Shown: piece after piece, positions 1-9,640 of the stretch
How the letters are laid out: every line of letters begins with the position of its first letter
Numbering within the stretch: position 1 is the stretch's first letter
Origin: Cervus elaphus
Taxonomy: Eukaryota; Chordata; Mammalia; Artiodactyla; Cervidae
Assembly: GCF_910594005.1 (NCBI RefSeq)
Contig: NC_057829.1
Location: 62,231,001 to 62,295,000 of the forward strand
DNA: 64,000 nucleotides
Reading direction: 5' to 3'
The notes under the pieces: model-generated
The model's database searches: none
What the model was told of the DNA's origin: nothing
Seen by the model: the letters and a program-made list of their open reading frames with translations, nothing else
Translations under genes and position numbers: made by a program

Positions 1-382
1 TCTACCTTGACTAGGCTGGCTGATGTGGGCTGTCACAGGGCACACCCCACAGCCAGGAGGGGAGAGAGGTTCCCAAATTTGCAGTGTGAAGCTGGTTAAA
101 ATACCTATTCAGATTACTGGGCCACCTGCAGGTTCTAGTTCAGCACGTGTCACTCCCACGTGGTTCGGATGCAGTGATGTGGGGACCCAGATGGGAAATA
201 CTGGCCGTGGAGGGGGTCATGCTGGCTCATCACTTCCACTCCTCCTCCTGTTCATGGACTAGACACTTTCCAAGGCTCATGGGCCTCCTTGAGGCTAAAA
301 TGAGAACTCTTCCCTTCTGGAAGCTCCACACAACCTGCCTCCTCTGCCTGGGGATGTAATTAGCTGGGTTCATGTCCTTCTT
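1..382. other. Intergenic, no feature recognised
   Basis: Ordinary mixed-composition sequence. Two short overlapping open frames (23-262 and 147-359) show no recognisable protein and no splice context, so they are treated as chance frames. Confidence 0.6.
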
Positions 383-562
383 GGGCTTCCCTGGTGGCTC
401 AGCGGTAAAGAATTCGCCTGCAATGAAGGAGACGCAGGAGACATGGGTTTGATCCCTGGGTCAGGAAGATCCTGTGCAGGAGGGCATGGCAATCCCATGG
501 ACAAAGGAGCCTGGTGGGCTACAGTCCATAGAGTCACAAAGAGTCAGACATGACAGAGAACG
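383..562 (+). mobile_element. Bov-tA SINE, internally deleted
   Basis: Begins with the tRNA-Glu-derived head GGGCTTCCCTGGTGGCTCAG and continues through the GGTTTGATCCCTGGGTC B-box region. It ends in the body block around CAAAGAGTCAGACATGAC. The usual central stretch (CCCACTCCAGTATTCTTGCC) is missing between about 493 and 496, so this copy has an internal deletion. Bov-tA is ruminant-specific and mobilised by BovB LINE machinery. Confidence 0.92.
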
Positions 563-599
563 CCAAGTACGCATACCTTCTTACCTTCTGCAGCACCCA

Positions 600-800
600 G
601 CTCTGATTAGTAAACGGTGTTTGCAGACTTTTGTATGTCCAGGACTGTTGCTAAGTACTTTCTCATCTCATTTAAACCTCTCAATAAGGCTGAGAGGTAG
701 ATGTTATTATCATTCTGGTTTACAGATGAGAAGTCAGAGATGACTGAGGAACTTGCCCAGGGTCACACAGCTGGGAGGATTCCAGATGATCTGACTCCAC
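600..800 (+). repeat. MIR SINE
   Basis: Shows the MIR order: a CTCATTTAAACCTCTCAATAA-like block, then TTTACAGATGAGAA, then ACTTGCCCAGGGTCACACAG. An ancient, diverged mammal-wide tRNA-derived SINE. Confidence 0.85.
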
Positions 801-1084
801 CACACATATTTTGAGTACAGGCAGGGCAGCCAGCCCATCCCTCTGTCTGCGATTTCATAATCACCTTTCAGTGAGTCTGGCTCATGCCAGCACCATTGCT
901 ATTATTAGTAATATTACTGATGAGGATTTTAATCTTAAGACTTCCCTGAGCTTCATACTTCAGGTGAGATCCTTAAAAGGATAGTGGTTGAGAACCGCTT
1001 GGGTCCTGGTGAAGATAATTCATCTTTAGACGGTGTTTGGGAGTCACATCGGTTATCTTGAGATAACAGATCACATCTTCAGAA

Positions 1085-1215
1085 CAGTCAGTCATTTTGC
1101 AGATAAAGAAACTGAGGCTCAGAGAGGTTAAGCATCTTACTCAAGGTCATCCAGGCAGTAAGTGATAGAGCTAGAATTGAACAAAGTTCTGACTCTCCAA
1201 CCTTCCATGTTTTTC
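1085..1215 (+). repeat. MIR SINE (3' half)
   Basis: Contains GCAGATAAAGAAACTGAGGC, an AGAGAGGTTAAG block and CTCAAGGTCATCCAGGCAG, all typical of the MIR core and 3' half in sense orientation. Confidence 0.82.
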
Positions 1216-1904
1216 CATTGCCCCAATCTGGATTATGCCAGATTAAGACAGGAAAACTTTCAGGCCTTTTCAGCCCACCCTGAAGGGCTCTGAAGACAGC
1301 TGAAGGTCCACTAGAGACAAAGTGGTCAGTGCCCTCTGGACCTAGTTACGTGGCCAGGCAACTTGGGGTCATTGGAAGGTGCATTCTTTCCCCTCCACTC
1401 ATTACCCAGCCTCTGGCTTCCTGGAATTTTTGTTAGAATTCCAAATCACTTGGCAATAAGTCCTCTTCCCCACAGTTTTTGCAAGCAGGAACCAGACACC
1501 CTTCAGCTTCCAGACTGTACACTTTCACACCCTAGCCTGCTTTAAACGGGTGCCAGGGCCCTTCAGCAGAAAGCAGGAAGGTTAGCAGGACAGCCAGACA
1601 GCCAGGGAGTCTGGTTGTTACTTCCTGGGGCTGACTCTGGAGGGCGGAAAGGACCTCAGAGGCTCACAGACCCCAGCACAGGTCCTTGGCCTACATCTCC
1701 CTGTGCAAGTTCCCCCTTTTCTGGGTCCCAGCTTCCCAATGTTGTAAAAGTAAATGCCATCCTGATGAGAGTCAGATGAGATAATGCATGTGAAGAGGTT
1801 TTACCACTAGTATTATTTGATTACCTGAAGGTCAAGCTTGTTTTAAAAGCTCTCTGTGGTTATGGACATGTTCTGTATCTGGGTCCTCTAATTTGGGAGC
1901 CGCG
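1216..1904. other. Intergenic, no assigned feature
   Basis: No recognised repeat, gene or strong motif cluster. The frame at 1363-1545 is short, has no homology I recognise and is not treated as coding. Confidence 0.5.
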
Positions 1905-2023
1905 GCATCACTGACTCAATGGACATGAGTTTGAGCAAACTCTGGGAGATGGTGAAGGACAGGGAGGTCTGGTGTACTTCAGTCCAAGGAGCTGGACATG
2001 ACTTACCAACTGGACAGCAATCC
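1905..2023 (+). mobile_element. BovB LINE 3'-end fragment
   Basis: Matches the BovB tail. GGCATCACTGACTCAATGGA is followed by CATGAGTTTGAGCAAACTC, GATGGTGAAGGACAGGGA and a degraded version of the terminal GTCGGACATGACT block. It is a short 5'-truncated copy. BovB is an RTE-clade retrotransposon acquired horizontally in ruminant ancestry (established knowledge). Confidence 0.82.
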
Positions 2024-2085
2024 ACATGTGGTTACTGGGCACTTAAAATGCGGCTCCGGCTACTAAGGGACTGAATTCTAAATCA

Positions 2086-2448
2086 TTATTATTATTTTTA
2101 GTGAGATGAAATTCACATAACATGAAATTAACCATTTTAAAGTGAATACTTCAGTGGCATTGAGTACATTCATGATGTTAGACACCACCATTTCTATCTA
2201 GTTCTAAAAATTTTTGTCACCCCGAAAGGCAACTCTTAGGTCCACATTAAGCAGTTTCTCCTCATTCTGCCTGCCCGCAGCTCCTGGAAACCATCAGGCT
2301 GCTTCTATCTCTATGGATTTGCCTGTTATGGACATCTCATAGGAATCTGGTCATACAGTATATGAACTTTCTTGCCTGGCTTCTTTCACTCAGCAGAATG
2401 TTTTTGAGGTTTATCCATGTTGTAGCATGACTCCGTTCTGTAGTCCTT
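2086..2448 (-). mobile_element. L1 LINE 3' fragment, antisense
   Basis: Reads as the reverse complement of a mammalian L1M-type 3' region: TTCACATAACATGAAATTAA, TTCAGTGGCATTGAGTACAT, TCTATGGATTTGCCTGTTAT and a TTTATCCATGTTGTAGCATG block. It resumes beyond the inserted SINE at about 2650 (GGCTGAATAATATT). Confidence 0.85.
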
Positions 2449-2648
2449 TTATTGTTGTTTAATTGCTCAGTTGTGTCTGACTTTTTTGCGACCCCATGGA
2501 TTGTAGCCCGCCAGGTTCCTCTGTCCATGGGATTCTCCAGGCAAGAATATTGGAGTGGGTTGCCATTTCCTTCTCTGGGGGATCCTCCCAAACTATCACA
2601 TGCATGTCTCCTGCACTGGCAAATGGATTCTTTACCACTGAGCCACCA
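2449..2648 (-). mobile_element. Bov-tA SINE, antisense
   Basis: Antisense Bov-tA: the tail side begins with TTGTTTAATTGCTCAGTTGTG, then GACCCCATGGATTGTAGCCC and TTCTCCAGGCAAGAATATTG. It ends in the reversed tRNA-like head (TTCTTTACCACTGAGCCACC). It interrupts the antisense L1 around it, so it is the youngest layer of this nest. Confidence 0.93.
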
Positions 2649-2889
2649 TTGGCTGAATAATATTAATTTTAGTTAATTTAAATGTAAATAACCCTGTGTG
2701 GCTGGTGGCTACTGTACTGGACATCCAGGAACCTCTGGATCCTCTCTGGGTCAGTGAAGAAACAGAACTTCCTTTTGTCTGCTGGTACCTAAGGGGACCC
2801 CAGGGGAGAGGGGAAGGAGCCTGAAGGATGAAGAGGCTAAGAAGGGTGCCCCAGGTTCCCTAAAGGAGCCCAAAGCTGTGGCTGATGCC

Positions 2890-3115
2890 TGACATGCTTG
2901 GTGTGTTTTGTAAGTTAACTTGTTCCATCCTCACAGCATCATTTGAAGTGGGTCTGACTTGCCATCATCCTCTATTTTATAGAGGGCACGACTGGGACTC
3001 AGAGGGATTAAATCACTTGCCCAAGGTCACACAGCTGGTTAAGTGAGAAGAGGTGGGTCTATAAACTTGGGCCCTTCCCAGCGCCCATGATCTTCACCCC
3101 TAGACCACGCAGTAT
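2890..3115 (+). repeat. MIR SINE
   Basis: Contains the blocks TATTTTATAGAGGGCACGAC, CACTTGCCCAAGGTCACACA and a 3' segment ending near CCTAGACCACGCAG. These match the sense MIR core and 3' end. Confidence 0.8.
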
Positions 3116-3319
3116 TTTTACCCTGATCCTGGGGGCTGCCCAGGTGAAGGCAGATCCAGGACCCCAGCTGCCCCTGGGTACCTTGAGGCAGGGTTTTTAG
3201 TGCCATCCCACGTCAGCCTTCCTGAGCTAAGAGCTGTCTGGGACCTGGGTGTGGGAGTCAGGGCAGGGTGGTCGACGGGACACCTTGGAAGAGGATTAAG
3301 GAGGAGTAGCTGCCATCAG

Positions 3320-3425
3320 CTCCCCATTGCTCATCAATGGGTAACCAGACTTGTCGGGACTCCCAGGGCCTTTTCAAGCCCCCCACTATTAATTGATCCG
3401 GGAAGGCGACTCTGTTAATTGCAGA
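3320..3425. promoter_or_regulatory. Candidate cis-regulatory cluster (SOX-like palindrome, homeodomain sites)
   Basis: A repeat-free stretch. It holds an inverted repeat with CCCATTG and CAATGGG arms (3323-3329 and 3335-3341, 5-bp spacer), resembling paired SOX-type half sites. Two TAAT-core homeodomain-like sites follow: ATTAATTGAT at 3388-3397 and TTAATT at 3415-3420. The motifs are visible; enhancer function is inference. Confidence 0.3.
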
Positions 3426-3699
3426 CCCAGAGTAAACAGGGTTGGGGTAAATGGGGCTGATAGCAGATAGCTTTCTGGCTGCGCTGCCCTTTGCCCTTTG
3501 TGGCAGGGGCAGTGGGAAGAGGCAGGGAGTGAATTGGAAGGAATTGTCCTAGGAAGGTCTTTGGAGTCGGGGAGGGAAGACTGTCTTCTTGGGACCCCAA
3601 AGGGTCATCTGTATGTCCTTCGGGAAAGAAAACCTTCTGCTGTGCTCCCTGTTTGCTGTGCTCTGTCAAAGGGCTGGGGGCCATCAAAGGGCTCTGATG

Positions 3700-3910
3700 T
3701 TCCTCTCTTTCCATCCCTCCCCTTGTCCGTCAATCCATTTTTATCCCTCTCTTTCAATATCTCCATCCTTCCTTTTTCCCATTCATCCACTCTCCCTGTA
3801 TATCCATCCATCTGTTTTTCTTTCCTTTCTCTCATTCATTCATCCATTCTTCCCTTATTCTGTCTGTTCATCTGAAAGTCCCTTCTTCCCATCCCTCACT
3901 CATCTTCATA
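3700..3910. repeat. Pyrimidine-rich low-complexity tract
   Basis: A C/T-rich strand with recurring TCCATCC and TCATTCATCC units. It explains the overlapping open frames on both strands here, which are not coding. Confidence 0.75.
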
Positions 3911-4479
3911 TACTTCCTTCTCCCTAGGAAGTGATCATGTGTTTCTTGAGAAATCTAGGGAGGAGGTTGGGGGCAGTCCTTTCAGCCATGGACTTCTGAG
4001 TCTGCCCCTGCATGGCCCTGGTGGAGTTAGCTGCCTGACTTCAGCGTAACTAGTGGAGTTATGCTGGCCACAGCTGAGTGTTACATGGGATCTCTCTTTC
4101 CTTGAGGGAGGTTAGAATCTCCTTACTTCAGCCTAGGGACCACATGACTGCTTCTCCAAGGGGGAACACTAGGAGAGTGAAAGGGGGTGCTGCTAACAGT
4201 CGCATTTGGGCAATGGAATAAGTAACCTGAAACTGACCTGGGCTAGCAAAACATCTGGTCCACCTTCCTTAGTCCTAGCTGGAGGGCCTGTGACTCAAAC
4301 AACCTTTCTGTCCCGAAGCTGAGCCTGGATTTGGGGTTGAGTCTGTCAGTAGCAACTAGTATCGGCGTGAACCCCTGGGTCAGAGTTTGGTGTCTGACTC
4401 CCTCTGGGAACCCGCACTCGTGACATGGAACAGTCCCGGCAGGATTTTCCAGAAGTTGTTACATGCTAACCACCCCGCA
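3911..4479. other. Intergenic, no assigned feature
   Basis: No repeat or gene recognised; mixed composition. Confidence 0.5.
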
Positions 4480-4862
4480 TGGTGGGCAATGCAGATATTA
4501 TCATACCCCTTTTACAGATGAGAAAATTGAGGCTGAGTTTGAAGGGGTTTTCTGAAGCCTCACAGATGGGTAAGTAAATCCCTCAACTCACTCCCAGTCA
4601 CTCTAAATAATGTCGGACCTATAGCCTGGTTTCCAAACCCCAAACCTGTCCCCATTTTATAGATGAGACTCCTGAGGCTGGAGTGGGGAGGTAAATTTCT
4701 CCTTAACCCGTAGGCTGTGCGTTGGTGGAGACTTTGGCAGCTCAACCCCAGGGCAGGGATGGCCCCCAAGAGTTTACAACAGCAGGATGTAACAAGGGCT
4801 ACCATTGATTAAGTCCCTACTGATTGCCAGGCCCTGTCCTGGGTGCTTTGCACATTTCCCAG
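4480..4862 (+). repeat. MIR SINE fragments
   Basis: At 4480-4600 there is ATTATCATACCCCTTTTACA followed by GATGAGAAAATTGAGGCTGA. At 4640-4680 a second CCATTTTATAGATGAGACTC block occurs. At 4795-4862 comes a MIR 5'-like piece (TGCCAGGCCCTGTCCTGGGT). The repeated order suggests at least two MIR copies. Confidence 0.7.
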
Positions 4863-4984
4863 GGACCCAGCCAGTTTGGGTGGGTGAGCAAGATGGCGGT
4901 CCCTTTTCCTTCTGCTCCCTGCCCTCCTGCAGAACTCTTGGGCTGATCTGGGGGCAGGATGTGTCCTCTCAGGGCCCTGCCACC

Positions 4985-5105
4985 ACCTATTAATCCCTAA
5001 CTGCTGCAGCTGGGAGATAAGATAGCACCAGCCCATTAATCAAGGCTGCCTGGCAGGGAGGATGGGGGTGGGGTGAACACCACCACCTCACAGGTGGAGA
5101 TAAGC
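4985..5105. promoter_or_regulatory. Candidate enhancer with paired E-box/GATA motifs
   Basis: A dense motif group in repeat-free DNA. E-box CAGCTG (5007-5012) is followed 3 bp later by tandem GATA cores (GATAAGATAG, 5016-5025). E-box CAGGTG (5091-5096) is followed 3 bp later by a GATAAG core (AGATAA, 5098-5103). Homeodomain-like ATTAATCC (4989-4996) and ATTAATCAA (5035-5043) lie among them. Function and conservation are inferred, not shown. Confidence 0.4.
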
Positions 5106-5689
5106 CCCCTCCTCCTGTCTCCCTCTGGGGCTGGGGCTAATGGAGGATGCTGGGAAGTTTGGCATCGAGTTTCAATCCCCAGTATCTGGGTAGGTGGGTG
5201 GAACCTACCTGGGGTACCTGGGTAGGGGGTGGGGGGCGGTGACCATGGAAAGCCAGCCCCAGGGTGCACCTGGATTGAGAGGAGCCAGGAGATTGGGTTC
5301 CAGCCTCTGTGCTCCATCGGCTGCATCTGTCTTTAGATAAGCCATCTCATCTCTCTGGGACTGTCTCTGCATCTGAACAAATGCGAGGGGGCTGGACTGG
5401 ATGACTTGGAGGGAGAGACCTTTCACCATGAATATGCTGGGTGACCTGCGCTGGCGCAGCTGAAGGGTGGGAGTGGGAAAAGGCGCTGCCTTGGCGAAGG
5501 GACAACAGGCTGGGTGGGGGTTCGTCCCAGAACCCTGGTGGGATTTGGGTGGGATTTGTTCAGAAGCCATGTTAGTCATGCTAACAGGAGAGCACGTGGG
5601 CGGTGGCGGTGGTGGGGGCTGGGGGTGAGACGGGAGAGGGAAATGGTCCTTAGAGCCTCCGCACCCTTCAGGTGACTGAGCACTACTTC
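5106..5689. other. Intergenic, G-rich, unassigned
   Basis: GC-rich with runs such as GGGGGTGGGGGGC near 5225. A weak MIR-like antisense stretch may lie at about 5305-5440 but is too diverged to call. The long antisense frame 5205-5789 is proline-rich low-complexity translation of the G-rich strand with no recognised domain, and is judged non-coding. Confidence 0.45.
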
Positions 5690-5920
5690 TGGGGGCTGGA
5701 ATCGTGGCACTGGATTCGCACCCCAGCTCTGCTACTCTCTGTGTAATCTTGGGTGGGTACTCAACCTTTTGGTACCTCAGTTTTCCCATCTGTACGACAA
5801 GGATGATGGTGTTTCCCTCTTGGGACTTTTGTTAGAAAGATAAATGTGAAGTGCTTATTAGTTCAATGCTTGGCAGATGGTAAATGGTAAATGCTCAGTA
5901 AATATTAGTTATTATTCTTT
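5690..5920 (-). repeat. MIR SINE, antisense
   Basis: Reverse-complement MIR: CTCTGCTACTCTCTGTGTAA, CTCAGTTTTCCCATCTGTAC, and a 5'-end equivalent GCTCAGTAAATATTAGTTAT. Confidence 0.86.
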
Positions 5921-6034
5921 CTTCCATGGCCAGTTCCACAGGCTCCGGATCCTCAATGCAGATTGTCTGTGACTACAGCGATGGGGAGGAGACTGGGGCA
6001 ACTCAACCCCAAAGCAAATGCTGGTCCAAGGATG

Positions 6035-6465
6035 CTGATTACAAAGTGTCTTAGTTGTGTTTTTATTCTGATAAACATCAAACTTAAAACAGCAAACATT
6101 ATCTCCACAGTTTCTGTGGGTGGGAAATTCAGCTGCTTAGTTGGGTATCTCTGACTCAGGATGTCTCATGAGGTTGCAGTCAAGATGTTGACCAGGCCTG
6201 CCTGCCGTTATCTGAAGGCTTGACTGGGGGTGGAGGACTTACTTCCATGTTCACTCATGTGGCTGCTGGCTGGAAGCCACGCGGGCGGCTTGAGTGTCCT
6301 TATGACGTGGCATCTGGCTTCTCTGGATTGAGAGATCCAGAAGCAAACATGGAGGAAATGCAGTTCTTTTCATCACCTGCTCTCTGCAGTTGCATCATTA
6401 TTTCCCCTTTATTCCATTTGTTAGAGGCAAGTCATGAAGGCCAGCCCGTGCTCAAGGGAAGGGAG
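6035..6465 (-). repeat. Old LTR-like element, antisense
   Basis: Contains ATCTCCACAGTTTCTGTGGG and CTCATGAGGTTGCAGTCAAG, then TTCACTCATGTGGCTGCTGG. These occur in ancient mammalian LTR-like repeats read in antisense. It resembles the copy at 8722-9190. The subfamily is not assigned. Confidence 0.55.
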
Positions 6466-6484
6466 GAATAACAGAGAGAGACAT

Positions 6485-6665
6485 AAGCAATAACAGCTCT
6501 TTTATTCTTGGGTGCTCTGTGCTGGGAACTTGACACACATGGTCTCTAATCCCCACAACCACAGAAATTCTGCTTCTTTCATGGATGAGAATACAGTGGT
6601 TCTGAGAGGTTAAGTGATTTGTTTAAGGTCACCCAGCCAGGAGGTGTCCATGGTGCTCTCTGGTC
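6485..6665 (+). repeat. MIR SINE
   Basis: Has CTCTAATCCCCACAACCACA, a GAGAGGTTAAGTGATTTG block and TAAGGTCACCCAGCCAGGAG in sense order. Confidence 0.8.
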
Positions 6666-6777
6666 CTGGGAGGACTTTTCCCATCCCAGGCACCTCCCAG
6701 CTTTAGCCACACCCAAGCCAGCCTTGGCTGAAGCCACATGTGACCCATCTTAGGTAAGAAGGCCTCCTTGGATGTAG

Positions 6778-7163
6778 AATTGATGCTTTCAAACTATGGT
6801 GTTGGAGAAGATTCTTGAGAGTCCCTTGGACTGCAAGATCAAACCAGTCAATCCTAAAGGAAATCAACCCTGAATATCCATTGGAAGGACTTGATACTGA
6901 AGCTGAAGCTCCAATACTTTGACCACCTGATGCGAATAGCTGACTCATTGGAAAAGACCCTGATGCTGGGAAAGATTGAAGGCAGGAGGAGAAGGGGATG
7001 ACAGAGGATGAGATGGTTGGGTGGCATCCAAACATCAATGGATTGATTCAATGGACAAGAGTTTGAGCAAGTTCCTGGAGTTGGTGATGGACAGGGAAGC
7101 CTGGCATCCTGCAGTCCATGGGGTCACAAAGAGTTGGACGTGACTGAGCAAGTGAACAACAAC
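6778..7163 (+). mobile_element. BovB LINE 3' fragment
   Basis: A longer BovB tail: GGTGTTGGAGAAGATTCTTG, AAACCAGTCAATCCTAAAGG, CTGATGCTGGGAAAGATTGA, GCAGGAGGAGAAGGGGATGA and the terminal GAACAACAACA-like tail. The upper part is the decayed end of the reverse-transcriptase ORF plus 3' UTR. The copy is 5'-truncated and non-autonomous. Confidence 0.93.
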
Positions 7164-7199
7164 ATGAGGCACACCTAGACAGGGCATAGAAAAAGCAGG

Positions 7200-7365
7200 G
7201 CCTTTCAGAGTCACACTGACCTGGGTTTGGATTTTGACTGCACCACCTTTGCTATGCCTCTAGTCTATATGGTGAGTACCCACCCTGCAAGGATAGATGA
7301 GGTGTGAGATGTAGCAGGTGTGTGATGTAGTAGGTGTGCCTTGCTAGCTGTTATTGTCATGGGGT
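7200..7365 (-). repeat. MIR SINE, antisense
   Basis: CAGAGTCACACTGACCTGGG followed by TTTGGATTTTGACTGCACCA matches the antisense MIR 3' end. The middle carries a small local duplication (GTGAGATGTAGCAGGTGT then GTGATGTAGTAGGTGTG, about 7305-7338). Confidence 0.65.
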
Positions 7366-8134
7366 AGGACTGGGTAGCTCTAGGGGCTGGTCTGCTAGAG
7401 GGCTGCCTTCTCTCTGAGTAATGTGCTCTCCTGGTGAAAGCCCTGTCCTGCTTGCTGGTCTGGGGTCCCTATCCAGGCCTTGCTTGGTGGAGACAGAGCA
7501 TCTGAGGCATTTGATGCTTTGCCAGTCCTGTGGGTAGGGCTAGGGCTGAGGCCAGAGTGTGCTCCAGAGCTGCAAGCCTCAGGGCAGTGTCCTCTCACTG
7601 TGGCAAGACTCAGGCCAGGCTACTGATTCCCCTCAACCCTCCCACCCCTCCTGGCTGGGAGCCCTCCTGAGCCTCTTACTCCTGCCTTCCAGCTTCTCCA
7701 GAGTGGAGGGACTGCCATGCACTTGCCCACTTTCGCCAGCAGAGAGAGCAAGTGCTGTGTCTGGGAAACTGGGAGGCTCCAGGCTGCCTAGCAGGGGGTG
7801 TTCCTCCCTGAAGCTCCTCATGGGGTGGAGTGGGTGACTTGCAGTGGAACTGGCAAGGGTGGGGACTTCATCCCTTCTGAAGGGAGCCGTCTGTGAAGAC
7901 CTAGGGCTCTGGATGGAGCCATGTGAAAGGAAGAGAAAGGGATCCAGAGGAGGAGCAGAAGCCATCATGTCTCACTCCATAATCTGTTAGGTGAATGTCG
8001 TTCCGTGCCTACTCTGCACTGGGAGCCCTTGTCACATGGGGATCCTCACTGGGCTGACGTTCAAGTATGGAGGCTGGGACAGGCAGATGTGCCTGTGGAG
8101 TGATTGTAAATGCGATATAAAGGACATAAACAGA
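7366..8134. other. Intergenic, repeat-poor; one CTCF-like motif
   Basis: No transposon recognised. CTAGCAGGGGGTG at 7788-7800 resembles the CTCF core. Open frames on both strands (7395-7598, 7559-7837, 7633-7968) overlap one another, lack recognisable domains and are not supported as genes. Confidence 0.4.
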
Positions 8135-8328
8135 GGGCTGGTGACTCAGATGGTAAAGAATCTGCCCGCAATGCAGGAGAACTGGGTTGGATCCCTGGAT
8201 TAGGAAGATCCCCTGGAGAAGGGAATGGCTACCCACTCCAGTATTCTTGCCTGGAGAATCCCATGGACAGAGGAGCCTGGCGGGCTACAGTCCATGGGGT
8301 CGCAAAGAGTTGGATATGACTGAGAGGC
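8135..8328 (+). mobile_element. Bov-tA SINE
   Basis: A near-complete sense copy: GGTAAAGAATCTGCCCGCAA, GGAAGATCCCCTGGAGAAGG, ACCCACTCCAGTATTCTTGC, GGGCTACAGTCCATGGGGTC and a final GTTGGATATGACTGAG. The open frames across it are repeat-derived. Confidence 0.95.
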
Positions 8329-8524
8329 TGGGCGTAGGAGAGGCCATGCCTGGGGCCTGGCTCCATGACTTAGCCAGCTGAACAGGTGGGGTTGAGGTCC
8401 AGCCAGTCTGGGAGTGGGGACTGCTTCTTCTACAGGTGCTTTCTAGCTTCGGGGTCCCATCATCACCAGAAGGCACCACATGTCACCATGGGAGCTGACC
8501 ACCTGCAGGCTTATCCACCGAGCC

Positions 8525-8640
8525 GGTCCTTAGAGGCCCTGGAGTCGGTCAGGCCTGGCTTCCAGCTTGACTTGGTCACTTGCTGACTGTGTGACCTTGA
8601 CTGAGACACCTAACTTCTCTGTTTTGGTATCCCCAAGGAC
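8525..8640 (-). repeat. MIR SINE fragment, antisense
   Basis: TTGGTCACTTGCTGACTGTG, then TGACCTTGACTGAGACACCT and CTTCTCTGTTTTGG match an antisense MIR. Confidence 0.7.
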
Positions 8641-8721
8641 TGATAGGGATTCCTCCATAGCATGTAGACTGGGCTGTGTTCATCCAACTCTATCTCTGGC
8701 CAGCTGGGGGCCTTAGACACG

Positions 8722-9190
8722 TGTATTAGTTTTCTGTTGCTGTGGTAATAAATGTCCACAAACTTAGCTGCTTAAAACAACCTACACCCATTCATCATCT
8801 CAGTTTCTATGGGTCAGGAGTCCAGGCATGGATTAGTGGGATCCTCTGCTCAGGGTCTCACAAAGCTGCAGTCACAGTGTCTGCTGGGAGCGGGGTCATC
8901 TGAGACTTGGGGTCCTCTTCCAAACACATGTGGCTTTTGGCAGAATTAATTTTCTTGTAGCTATGGAATTCATTGAGGCCACATCTTCAAGGACAATAGG
9001 AAAGACCTTTCTGCTGTATCACCTTCTTTAAAGGGACTCACCTGATTAGGTCACGCCCACCCAAGATAATATCACTTTTGATTAACTCAAAGTCAACTGA
9101 CTATAATATTCCATTATATTCACTGGTTCCACCCACATTCAAGGTGAGGGTACTATTCAGTCCATATGAACTAGGTGGTAGGAATCTTAG
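8722..9190 (-). repeat. Old LTR-like element, antisense
   Basis: Begins GTATTAGTTTTCTGTTGCTG, then CACAAACTTAGCTGCTTAAA, GGACTCACCTGATTAGGTCA, CTTTTGATTAACTCAAAGTC and a TTCCACCCACATTCAAGGTG block. This order is typical of a solo ancient ERVL/MaLR-type LTR read in antisense. No internal retroviral genes are attached. The subfamily is not assigned. Confidence 0.6.
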
Positions 9191-9640
9191 ATTTCTAAGG
9201 CCATCTTTAGAATTATTAACATGATGAAATTATTTTGCTTAGTAATCATGCAATGATCAGTAATGATCATTTCTTAACTTGTTCTTTAGTTTTGAAACAA
9301 GCAGAGAAGAAATTTTGGTTTTGAGGATATTCAAATTCAGTAAAATATTTCACATATAAACAAAAATTGCTCATCAAACAACAGCTTTCTATTTGTTACT
9401 TCACACTGCAGCACAGTTTTTGATTTTAAACACAAAACAAGCCTCCAAGTGGTCCCATAGAATGACAGAACTGAAGGAACTCAAGTCCTGCTTTTTTTTT
9501 TCACACCCAGTGGGCTATCATTTTTTATTTTGAAATTTACTGTTTATATGTAGGAATGTGTTGTATCATGGGGTTTGGGGACACAAATTGCACCTGAGGT
9601 GTGCTTGAATGAATTGGAACAGTTAGGAACTTACCCCAGA
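9191..9640. other. AT-rich intergenic, unassigned
   Basis: AT-rich sequence without a recognisable repeat. Includes TAATCATGCAATGATCAGTA near 9241 and a short T run near 9491. Confidence 0.4.

Larger units (their letters stand above)
2024..2730 (+). repeat. Old DNA transposon split by nested L1 and SINE
   Basis: The left part (2024-2085) contains CCACATGTGGTTACTGGGCA and the right part (about 2675-2730) contains GTGTGGCTGGTGGCTACTGT. Both resemble the end regions of one MER-type DNA transposon with a GCCACATGTGGCTAGTGGCTAC motif. They are separated by an antisense L1 (2086-2448 plus 2650-2674), which is itself split by a Bov-tA. The exact MER subfamily is not assigned. Confidence 0.6.

Noticed and set aside
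383..562. tRNA-like A and B boxes in the Bov-tA heads, considered as tRNA genes
   Set aside because: All are SINE heads with degraded cloverleaf potential joined to a SINE body; none forms a stand-alone tRNA.
5205..5789. 194-aa antisense open frame
   Set aside because: Proline-rich translation of the complement of a G-rich tract, partly within an antisense MIR; no domain, no splice context.
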